From contig JBIOHP010000002.1 of NCBI GenBank assembly GCA_044449065.1, positions 1 to 64,000 of the forward strand: a stretch of 64,000 nt of DNA, written 5' to 3'. This DNA is from JBIOHP01 sp044449065 (GTDB lineage Bacteria > Bacteroidota > Ignavibacteria > UBA10030 > SZUA-254). Under the pieces are notes generated by a model. The model searched no databases and was not told the DNA's origin. It saw nothing but the letters and a program-made list of their open reading frames with translations. The position numbers were made by a program, and so were the translations under genes. Positions 34,228 to 42,928 of the stretch are shown here, piece after piece (position 1 is the first letter of the stretch; every line of letters begins with the position of its first letter).

Positions 34228-36530
34228 GAGAATTTGCCAGTTGCGGATATAATGCTGAAATGCTTTCATAAGTAGAGCAAAGCGCCAGCTTTGCTCAGTA
34301 GAGAGACGCCCACTCCCGGTGAACAGAATCGGGACGGGTAAAGCAACCCGCCCACCCCTGATAAACGACGCGCGAAAATAGAAATACTTTGAATCCCCTC
34401 CCTTAAAGTCCACCCTGCCTGCTCAAAAAGTCAGGGCGGATAGGGAGGGGTAAGTTACTTCCAGGTTAGAAAGAAAATATTAACACATTGACGATCTGAA
34501 CCTCTGTAACAGGTCACCCCTCCAGAAAGGGAGGGGCCCGGAGATTTTCGAGCATCGAACATCGTTGGTCGGGGGTGGGCTGTTCCCTTGCCGTGCTGCC
34601 TGCGATATTTGTATCCGATAACTTGACTAAGTTTTAGCTTTGAATAGCCGCGTGTTCAGTTACAAAATATAATTCAAATAAATTTTGATTTATTGTTGTT
34701 CGAGCCAATGCCATACAAGCCCACCCCCGACCCGCTATGGCTGGTCGACCCCGCCCTTCCAGGCGGGGTTCACTCCATTAACCCCCACTGCGTATCAAAA
34801 ACCGGCGCAGAGCCCGCTGACGACACGTAACCGCGGAGAGCGTGGTCATGAGCAAAACCGCCGCGACGGTGGGATGAAGTTAAATTTGAGAATTTGCCAG
34901 TTACAGACAGAATGCTGGGATGTTCTGTATGTAGAGCAAAGCTCCAGCTTTGCTCAGGAGAGAGACGCCCACTCCCGATGAACTGATTCGGGACGGGAAA
35001 AGCAACCCGCCCAACCCTGATAAACGACGCGCGAAAATTGAAATACTTTGAATCCCCTCCCTTAAAGTCCGCCCTGCCTGCTCAAAAAGTCAGGGTGGAC
35101 AGGGAGGGGTAAGTTACCGCCATGTTAGAAATAAAATATTAAAACATTGACGATGCCAGTGGACAACCGTTCCCATTCCCGACAACAGTCGGGAGAGGGA
35201 ACGACCCGCAATGGTGGGTCGGGGGTGGCTGAGAAGTTAAAGTTTTAGCATTCCTCAGCAGCACGTTTATTGGGGTGTTTGACTTGTTCCAACGCTCCTC
35301 AGTTTGAATGAAAACTCCAGAAACACGGGTAGGCGCAGGCTTCAGCCTGCGGTTTTAGCATTGACACGCAACCTGAAGGTTGCGGCTACCGGACTTTATT
35401 GACTTCTCACACAGCCTGTCCTTGGTTGGAAAACGAGAAAAAAAATCCTACAAGCCCGTCTGACAATTTGGACAGTGCAGACGCGTCCAAACCGCCGAAG
35501 CTGTCCGACAGGGTTGACCCCTACGGCGTATTAAATCCCGGCGCGGAGGCGACTGACAACACGTAACCACGGAGACCTTGTTCTTGAGCGAAGCCGCGGC
35601 GACGGGGTGATAGAGTTAAATTTGAGAATTTGCCAGTTGCGGATATATTGCTGGGATGCTTTCGTATGTAGAGCAAAGCGCCAGCTTTGCTCAGGAGAGA
35701 TAAGCCCACCCCCGATGAACAGAATCGGGACGGGAAAAGCAACCCGCCCACCCCTGATAAACGACGCGCGAAAATAGAAATACTTTGAATCCCCTCCCTT
35801 AAAGTCCGTCCTGCCTGCTCAAAAAGTCAGGACGGACAGGGAGGGGTAAGTTACTTCCAGGTTAGAAATAAAATATTAAAACATTGATGATGCCAGTGGA
35901 CAACCGTTCCCATTCCCGACAACAGTCGGGAGAGGGGACGGCCCGCAATGGTGGGTCGGGGGTGGGCGAGAAGTTGAAGCTTTAGCTTTGCTCAGCAACA
36001 CGTTTATTGAGGTGTTTGATGCGTTTCAACGCTCCTCGGTTGAAAAGCGATAATAATCCTAAAAGCCCGTCTGACAATTTGGACAGTGCAGACGCGCCCC
36101 AACCGCCGGAAATGTCCGGGAGTGTTGACCCCCACGGTGTATCAAAAAACCGGCGCAGAGGTGGTTGATAACGGAAACCGTGGTCATGAGCGAAGCTGCC
36201 GCGACGGGGTGATGGAGTTTATTTTGAGAATTTGCCAGTTGCGGATATATTGCTGGGAGAGATTGAACCGGACGTAGGGGCGTTCAATTGAACGCCCCTA
36301 CATTGGCATTTTATTATCCTACCCACCAAACAAGGTGGGATGGAATAATAAATCCTAAAAGCCCGTCTGACAATTTGGACAGTGCAGACGCGTCCCAACC
36401 GCCGGAGCTATCCGAGAATGTTGACCCCTACTGCGTATCAAAAACCGGCGCAGAGGCGGCTGCCAACACGTAACCACGGAGACCGTGGTCATGAGCGATG
36501 CTATCGCGACGGTGGGGTTGGTGATATCAT
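34228..36530. repeat. Tandem composite repeat, four units of 600-750 bp
   Basis: Units begin with GAGAATTTGCCAGTT at 34228, 34888, 35634 and 36236. Recognisable modules recur in the same order: a GAGCAAAGC...GCTTTGCTC hairpin; a long hairpin built on CCCCTCCCTTAAAG; a CCCGACAACAGTCGGG palindrome; a module starting CCCGTCTGACAATTTGGA that stays partly open as a peptide ending in SKTGAEAADNT-like text; and a CCACGGAGACCGTGG hairpin. Some units lack modules, and the last is short. No intact gene is present. Confidence 0.8.
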
Positions 36531-36563
36531 TGAAATTGAACCATATTGATATTTCTAAGGTAG

Positions 36564-37352
36564 TTATTTAGCCTGTTTTGTATCGTATTCTTCGAGTTTG
36601 GTATAAAATTTTTTTAACCACCAATCCCTACACCATGCAGAGAAACCGAGTAAATGATTTCGAAAGTATTTTGCCGTTTCATATGTTTCACTCATGTCTG
36701 TACTTGATACTTCAATGCAAAGACCATCTTTGAGTTCACCACCCCGATGAATTATGCCATTTCTCTGCTCCTGAAGAGATTGAAAAATTTTAAAAAATGT
36801 TTTATAGTCATTGTCCGAAAGTGCTTGCTGAAACGGAAGCTTGCCGTAGATGTCCCCGAAGAATTCGTTCGCAACCGAGAGATTTGAGAATGATATTTCC
36901 TTCATAGTTTTCAACTGTTTATCAGAATTAAAATTCTTCCAATTGTCCCAGTCACGTGAGTCTCTACGCGACTGGACCCAGTGTTTGAGAGTCGGCAACC
37001 TATCGAAATCACCTTTGAAATAGCTAACAAAAAAATATGCTGAATTTGTGTAATGATGGAGAAGGCATACCTCAACGGCCGTACAAAGGAAAACTTTTTG
37101 AGCATACCCAAATGCAAATGTTAATGGTTCAAGCAAGGATTCCTCTTGACCTTTCAACTTGGGCTCTTGAGTTGTCAGTGCTGACATCTTGTTCGCTTTC
37201 AAAGCTTCGAAAGAAGGTTGAAAAAACATACTTCTATCCAACATAACCAAGAAGGTTCTATCCATGTGGTCATATACTACAGGAACCTCCGTCAGAACTC
37301 GAATAATTCTGTCAAGGTTCTCGGGACTCTTAACAATGATCCTTCGTTTCAT
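36564..37352 (-). CDS. HEPN-like hypothetical protein
   Basis: 262 residues, mostly helical, with no signal peptide. Near the C-terminus is QEQRNGIIHRGG, with R197-x4-H202, the RNxxxH pattern of HEPN domains, many of which are RNases in toxin or defence systems. The first 80 residues are less conserved-looking. I recognise no named family. It begins just beyond the tandem repeat array, and no antitoxin-like gene is adjacent. The HEPN assignment rests on this motif and the helical character only. Confidence 0.6.
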   Translation of the reverse strand: MKRRIIVKSPENLDRIIRVLTEVPVVYDHMDRTFLVMLDRSMFFQPSFEALKANKMSALTTQEPKLKGQEESLLEPLTFAFGYAQKVFLCTAVEVCLLHHYTNSAYFFVSYFKGDFDRLPTLKHWVQSRRDSRDWDNWKNFNSDKQLKTMKEISFSNLSVANEFFGDIYGKLPFQQALSDNDYKTFFKIFQSLQEQRNGIIHRGGELKDGLCIEVSSTDMSETYETAKYFRNHLLGFSAWCRDWWLKKFYTKLEEYDTKQAK

Positions 37353-37546
37353 TCTATATATAGACGGATAATGAAAAGATGGGTTTTACAAGAATACCCG
37401 AAAAATGCAACATATCACGGTCGATCAATTTTGGGTGAAGATATGCCTTTGAGGGAGCATTCTAATTGGGGTACAACAGAGCAATGCCGTTGTTGGTGCT
37501 ATTATGAAAAACTTGCGATAACACAACCAGATTCATTCGAAAATTA

Positions 37547-38251
37547 TTATCGATTAGGGGAAATACGGCCTGCTGGGCTTCTGCCATTTATAATGTTTTG
37601 CCTAACCATTCCATCTTCCGTGATTCGCTTTGCAAGCTCGTCGCTAAACGAATTAATAATGGTATTAAAGTTTGCGTAAGCATTGCCGCCCGTATGTGAA
37701 CTGGCTATCCAGGCAATTGATCCCGATGAAACATCGTATAATTTTGCCTGATATTCAGCCCACGGTTTTGACAATGTATATCCTCCGTCAACGGTAGTCG
37801 TAGATTTCTCCTTATAATCGGCTTGATTACCACTTACTGAAATTCGACCTGTAGTAGTAGTTGTTGAACCGGTTGGCGGCACATAAATATCTTGCACCCC
37901 ACTTTCACCAACATCGATAGAAATATATGCATCAATATGATTATCAATTAATAATTTAATTTTCTCATCATTCGTGAGACTCCTTGTCGGCGGGAATAAA
38001 AGAAAACCCTCGATGGCATCAACATCGATATTTTTAAAAGATTCGACTACGCGTGTTTCCAGTTTCTGACGTAACTGAAGATCGGAAGTGTTAGCAATAA
38101 CAAGAATACGTTCGAAAGTGGTAGAATGATATGCTGGATCTATAAAAGAAGCCATATTGGTAGATGCACATCCACTCAATTCAATTAAGAGATAAAAATA
38201 CGTGATTAGAATTAGTGTCTTCTTAAGATATTTTCTCTTGTTATGTACCAT
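37547..38251 (-). CDS. Lipoprotein of unknown function
   Basis: About 234 residues with a lipoprotein signal (ELSGC lipobox). The mature part has alternating alpha/beta sequence (RILVIANTSDLQLRQKLETR, DEKIKLLIDNHIDAYISIDV) resembling DUF4136- or CsgG-like envelope lipoproteins, and a Thr-rich loop (GSTTTTTG). The last 12 residues (NGRSPAGRISPNR) look like an added tail. The ATG at 38249-38251 is chosen; another lies five codons upstream. The partner is unknown. Confidence 0.7.
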   Translation of the reverse strand: MVHNKRKYLKKTLILITYFYLLIELSGCASTNMASFIDPAYHSTTFERILVIANTSDLQLRQKLETRVVESFKNIDVDAIEGFLLFPPTRSLTNDEKIKLLIDNHIDAYISIDVGESGVQDIYVPPTGSTTTTTGRISVSGNQADYKEKSTTTVDGGYTLSKPWAEYQAKLYDVSSGSIAWIASSHTGGNAYANFNTIINSFSDELAKRITEDGMVRQNIINGRSPAGRISPNR

Positions 38252-38577
38252 AGGGTTAATGAACACAATTATCGAGAAGTCGAAAGTTTATAAATCTTAT
38301 TTATTGATATGATCTCGTTAATGGATCAACTGAAATTGTAGGTAATTCCTGAATCAGATGCAAATCGTTATTTCCTCACTCACCCAGTTTCATATTTCTG
38401 GTTAGAGTTCGCAACCAATCTTTCTTTTTCCATTCTCCCATAACCTTCCATATCCACCATATTTTCAACACTTTCGGAAACCTTATCTCATCAAATACTG
38501 TTCATTTAAGTGCTTATCTGCTCTATCCATAAAGGAATAGCAATCATTTTTTGAATTATTCACACTAATTTATTATC
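38252..38577. other. Divergent promoter region
   Basis: About 325 bp between the divergent lipoprotein and flavoprotein genes. It is AT-rich with no gene or strong hairpin found. It must hold both promoters. Confidence 0.4.
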
Positions 38578-41500
38578 ATGAAATCACAGGTTGACCTGAA
38601 TACAATTGATATTTCAATGAATTTGCCCGACCAGAAGCTGCACCTCCATCTCCCTGAATTCGACTACTACGATCTCTATAAGCCAGAAAAATTAGCGAAA
38701 CTCACCAAGATTTTCTTTGATGAGATTTCCGTAAAAAACCCCAGTCTCATTCAAAGTTTTTTTAAGTACCGCGATCAAAAAGGGGATGGCTTCAGCCCAA
38801 CCGAGACCTCCTCCCTCCTGGTGAAAATGGCGCCCTACCTGAGCTCGTTTATCGCCCGGATTTTCGGAGTTGAAGACGAGTTAAAAAAGATCAAGCTCAC
38901 CATCGATAAAGAGCGCGTTATTTTTGAGTTCAAACGCGAGTTTTTCACGCGGCGCGTCCTGAAAAAAATTAAACGCGAACAAAGCGAATCGTTCGATATC
39001 GCCATGCTCGACCGGCAGGTTAATGCTATTAAAAAGGGGTTCGTGGGTATACCCGATGAGGACGCCGAATTGGAAACCGCTGCGATGGTTGTCGAGCTGC
39101 TCCAGGAAGAAAAGCCGTTCAGAGGCGTCGATCCCCGGGTTGCCGCCGAATATTTCCGGACAATGGCGAAACGCCTGCAAACGGAACCGCTTCTCAAGGA
39201 TATCCTCCCGGTTGGAAAAGATATCAACGCGTTGAAGAAATTCGCGGGCGATCTTATCGGCATATTCGAGCACTGGATTGCGGCGCATTACTACCGCCGC
39301 ACCCCATCGATGAAAGGATGGGTAACGTTCAGGCAGCCGGAGAAAGTGGAATTCGATCATCTCGTGCATTCTATTGTCACGGATGCTCCAGTTCCGCGGA
39401 TGAACATCGGTCCCGCCGAGACGTACCGGCACCGCGACGGGTTCGATCTCACCGATCAGCGCTTCTCCCGCCGCGAATCGATGAGCGAAATCGATTATTG
39501 CATCATCTGCCATGAGCGCGATAAAGATTCCTGCTCGAAGGGATTTTCGGATCCTTTAGGATTCAAAAAAAATCCGCTTGGGTATGAATTAGCCGGCTGC
39601 CCGCTCGATCAGAAAATTTCGGAATCGCATTTGTTGATGAGCAACGGCGATCCGCTGGCGGCGCTATCGGTCATCACCATCGATAACCCGATGTGCCCGG
39701 GCACGGGACACCGCATCTGCAATGATTGCATGAAAGCGTGCATCTACCAGAAGCAGGAGCCGGTGAATATCCCGCAGGTTGAAACGCGCGCGCTCACAGA
39801 AATATTGGCGCTGCCGTGGGGATTTGAGATTTACTCGCTTCTCACGCGCTGGAACCCGCTGAAAATTGACCGTCCCTATGCCCTGCCGTACAACGGGAAA
39901 AAAATCCTCATCGTCGGGATGGGTCCCGCCGGCTATACGCTTTCGCATTATCTGCTGAACGAGGGATTCGGCGTGGTCGGCGTCGATGGATTAAAGATAG
40001 AACCGCTTCCTGCTGAGTGGGTTGGAAGCGAACAAATGCTTTTCCAGCCAATCAAAGATATATCGACCGTGCAGCAAAAACTAAGCGAACGAATTCTCCT
40101 CGGGTTCGGTGGAGTTTCGGAATACGGCATCACGGTGCGATGGGACAAAAATTTCCTCACGATCATCTACATCAACCTGCTGCGCCGCGAGCGTTTTAGA
40201 ATGTACGACGGCGTCCGGTTCGGCGGCACCCTCACAATCGATGACGCCTGGGAGATGGGATTCGACCATGTCTGCATCGCCTCCGGCGCAGGCAAACCGA
40301 CAATCGTCACCATGAAAAATAATCTTATCCGCGGAATCCGGAAAGCGAGCGATTTTCTTATGGCGCTTCAGCTCACCGGAGCCGGAAGGAAAGATTCCAT
40401 CGCGAATCTCCAGGTTCAATTGCCCGCCATTGTCATCGGCGGCGGTTTGACGGCTATCGATACGGCGACAGAATTGATGGCGTATTATCCGGTGCAGGTT
40501 ACAAAAGTAAAACAACGCTACGATGAACTCTGTTTGCTCCAGGGAAAAGATGCCGTAGATAAAATGCTTGATCCGGAAGAGACGGTCATCCTCAACCGTT
40601 TTCTGGAACACGCAGCAGAAATTGAATTAGAACGGAAACGCGCTTTTCAGGAGGAAGAGCAGCCCAACTTCATCCCTCTATTACGAAAATGGGGCGGCGT
40701 GCATATTTATTACCGCAAATCCATAAACGATTCCCCCGCCTACCGGCTCAACCATGAAGAAGTTATTAAGAGCTTGGAGGAAGGCATATCGTTCGTTGAG
40801 AACATGAATCCGGTTGAGGCAGTCACGGACACGTATGGCGCCGTGAAGGAACTCATATTCAAGGAGATGAAAAAAACCGATCAGGGCAAGTGGATCACTG
40901 GCGATAATGTTTATCACGTTCCGGCTAAAACGGTGATGATCGCTGCCGGCACGGTGCCGAATATTATGTATGAAAAGGAATATCCGAACACATTTCAGCT
41001 TGACGAACGGGAAGAATTCTTCAAAAGCTACACTGTACAGGGGGACGATACTCCCGAACTCGCAGAAACGGAATCGAACGAAGTGGGCTTCTTCACGTCG
41101 TATGAAAAAGGCGGGAAATTCGTTTCGTATTACGGCGATAATCATCCGGTGTTCGAAGGCAACGTTGTGAAGGCGATGGCTTCGGCAAAGTATGGCTACA
41201 AAAAAGTGGCGGAATTATTCACGGACAACAAAGGGCTTTACCCACCTGCCGCGGAAAACTGTAATGATACATGGAGCATCCTCATCGGGCGGATGGATGA
41301 GGATTTCAAGCCGCGTGTCGTCCGCGTTGACCGCCTGACGCCGACAATTGTTGAAGCGGTGATCCACGCGCCGCAGGCAGCGCGGAAATTTCATCCGGGC
41401 CAGTTTTATCGCCTTCAAATCTATGAACACGATTCTCCCCATCTCGATCATACGCTTCTGATGATGGAAGGTATCGCATTAACCGGGGCATGGGTTGATA

Positions 41501-42279
41501 AAGAAAAAGGGCTGTTGAGTTTGATCGTGCTTGAAATGGGCGCCAGCTCGCGCCTCGTCCGCTACCTCAAACCCGGTCAGCGCGTCGTTGTGATGGGACC
41601 GACGGGCACGCCAACGGAAATATCAAAAAATGAAACGGTTATTTTGCTCGGCGGGGGGCTCGGGAACGCCGTGCTGTTCTCCATCGCGAAAGAATTTAAA
41701 AATAATAACAACAAGGTCGTCTATTTTGCCGGGTACAAGAAGAGTGAGGATTTGTTCAAGCGCGAAGAAATTGAGGCATATACCGATGTGGTCGTATACA
41801 GCGTCGATTCGGGAAATCCGATCGCCGTGAATAGACCGCAGGATAAATCATATGTGGGAAATATTATTCAAACGATGCTTGCATACGCCAAAGGCGAGCT
41901 AGGGTCGGCTCCCATCCCGTTAAACGAAGCCACGCGGATCATTGCAATCGGTTCCGACCGGATGATGGCGGCTGTTACCGCGGCGAGGCATACGATATTG
42001 AAACCGTACCTTAATGATAAGCATGTCGGCATCGCCTCTATTAATTCGTCCATGCAGTGCATGATGAAAGCGATTTGCGCCCAGTGCGTGCAGCGGCACA
42101 TTAATATCGAAACTAACAAGGAAGAATTTATTTTTAGCTGCGTGAACCAGGATCAATGCATGGATGAAGTCGATTTTGGCAATCTTCACGCCCGCCTGAA
42201 GGTCAACAGTCTGATGGAAAAACTATCGGATAAATGGGTTGAGCATTTAGTGGAAAAATACAATTTGCAGGGAGTGTAG
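38578..42279 (+). CDS. Fused NfnB/NfnA-like FAD oxidoreductase
   Basis: 1233 residues. About 1-300: helical region of unknown function. About 305-410: cysteine-rich motifs (YCIICHERDKDSCSKG, AGCPLDQ, CNDCMKACIYQ) as in the Fe-S part of glutamate-synthase small-subunit relatives. About 435-850: two FAD/NAD(P)H Rossmann folds (ILIVGMGPAGYTLSHYL, IVIGGGLTAIDTA). About 900-1190: a ferredoxin-NADP reductase-like module (RKFHPGQFYRLQIYE, LLGGGLGNAVLF) with a C-terminal [2Fe-2S] site (C-x5-C-x2-C...C). This joins the two subunits of NfnAB-type transhydrogenase in one chain. Its exact reaction and redox partner are unknown. Confidence 0.85.
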   Translation: MKSQVDLNTIDISMNLPDQKLHLHLPEFDYYDLYKPEKLAKLTKIFFDEISVKNPSLIQSFFKYRDQKGDGFSPTETSSLLVKMAPYLSSFIARIFGVEDELKKIKLTIDKERVIFEFKREFFTRRVLKKIKREQSESFDIAMLDRQVNAIKKGFVGIPDEDAELETAAMVVELLQEEKPFRGVDPRVAAEYFRTMAKRLQTEPLLKDILPVGKDINALKKFAGDLIGIFEHWIAAHYYRRTPSMKGWVTFRQPEKVEFDHLVHSIVTDAPVPRMNIGPAETYRHRDGFDLTDQRFSRRESMSEIDYCIICHERDKDSCSKGFSDPLGFKKNPLGYELAGCPLDQKISESHLLMSNGDPLAALSVITIDNPMCPGTGHRICNDCMKACIYQKQEPVNIPQVETRALTEILALPWGFEIYSLLTRWNPLKIDRPYALPYNGKKILIVGMGPAGYTLSHYLLNEGFGVVGVDGLKIEPLPAEWVGSEQMLFQPIKDISTVQQKLSERILLGFGGVSEYGITVRWDKNFLTIIYINLLRRERFRMYDGVRFGGTLTIDDAWEMGFDHVCIASGAGKPTIVTMKNNLIRGIRKASDFLMALQLTGAGRKDSIANLQVQLPAIVIGGGLTAIDTATELMAYYPVQVTKVKQRYDELCLLQGKDAVDKMLDPEETVILNRFLEHAAEIELERKRAFQEEEQPNFIPLLRKWGGVHIYYRKSINDSPAYRLNHEEVIKSLEEGISFVENMNPVEAVTDTYGAVKELIFKEMKKTDQGKWITGDNVYHVPAKTVMIAAGTVPNIMYEKEYPNTFQLDEREEFFKSYTVQGDDTPELAETESNEVGFFTSYEKGGKFVSYYGDNHPVFEGNVVKAMASAKYGYKKVAELFTDNKGLYPPAAENCNDTWSILIGRMDEDFKPRVVRVDRLTPTIVEAVIHAPQAARKFHPGQFYRLQIYEHDSPHLDHTLLMMEGIALTGAWVDKEKGLLSLIVLEMGASSRLVRYLKPGQRVVVMGPTGTPTEISKNETVILLGGGLGNAVLFSIAKEFKNNNNKVVYFAGYKKSEDLFKREEIEAYTDVVVYSVDSGNPIAVNRPQDKSYVGNIIQTMLAYAKGELGSAPIPLNEATRIIAIGSDRMMAAVTAARHTILKPYLNDKHVGIASINSSMQCMMKAICAQCVQRHINIETNKEEFIFSCVNQDQCMDEVDFGNLHARLKVNSLMEKLSDKWVEHLVEKYNLQGV

Positions 42280-42300
42280 GTTAGAATGGTGTTTGATAGA

Positions 42301-42466
42301 GCAGTGGTGAGGAGATCACGACTCCCGACTGTTGTCGGGATCGTGATGACGACTATTCCCATTCACTTGAAGTGAAGTATAATGTTTCGGTTTGTCCATG
42401 ACCCTCGGTCTACCGTCATTGCGAAGCGTTTTTTGCTGTCGCAATCTCCTTACCACTATACTCGCC
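42301..42466. repeat. Palindromic repeat left of the GIY-YIG relic
   Basis: The ends GTGGTGAGGAGAT and ATCTCCTTACCAC are imperfect inverted repeats. Inside are ACGACTCCCGAC...GTCGGGATCGT and CGTCATTGCGAAG...GTCGCAATCTCC. It belongs to the GAGATTGC/GCAATGAC palindrome family. A 30-bp segment at 42293-42322 recurs exactly at 42776-42805. Confidence 0.7.
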
Positions 42467-42470
42467 AAAG

Positions 42471-42760
42471 CTATACCAACTGGTCATACAAATCATTCCA
42501 GTAAGGGTTCATCTCAGAGATAAATTTCTTTTTCCTTTCTCTGGACATTTTCTTTATCTGTTTTTCCCTTTCAATTGCGCCGATAGCGCTGCCACCAGGT
42601 TCATAATAAACGAGTTTGCTTAGGTTATAGCGCTTTGAAAAACCTGCAAAGAGTTTTTCTCTATGCTCATATATTCGCCGAGCAAGATTTTGGTAACTCC
42701 GGTGTATAAAACAGTATGGTATCTATTTGTTATGATATATACGCTGAAAGATTTTCCCAT
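42471..42760 (-). pseudogene. Frameshifted GIY-YIG nuclease-family gene
   Basis: On the minus strand an ATG at 42760 starts MGKSFSVYIITNRYHTVLY, then TGVT. The frame then shifts by one base in an A-run near 42686-42691. The other frame continues NLARRIYEHREKLFAGF, then YNLSKLVYYEPGGSAIGAIE, EREKQIK and MNPYWNDLYDQ to TAG at 42471. This is the usual 85-95-residue single-domain GIY-YIG protein. One lost base explains the break, so it is a recent pseudogene or a sequencing error in a homopolymer. Confidence 0.85.
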
Positions 42761-42775
42761 ATCACCTCAAGAAAA

Positions 42776-42865
42776 TTGATAGAGCAGTGGTGAGGAGATC
42801 ACGACGTCCGCCTCCCGCCAAAAAGACGGCGGGTATAGCGGGCGGACTCGTGATGACTGCCTATA
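42776..42865. repeat. Palindromic repeat right of the GIY-YIG relic
   Basis: It begins with the same 30 bp as 42293-42322, followed by a GTCCGCC...GGCGGAC palindrome and CGTGATGAC, which pairs with GGAGATCACG at the start. It is the same family as 45309-45372 and 48766-48845. Confidence 0.7.
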
Positions 42866-42928
42866 GAGTTTATCTTACTGAATCAAATTCCTCGATAACG
42901 AAATAACGAGCCAGAAGTAAGCTATCCG

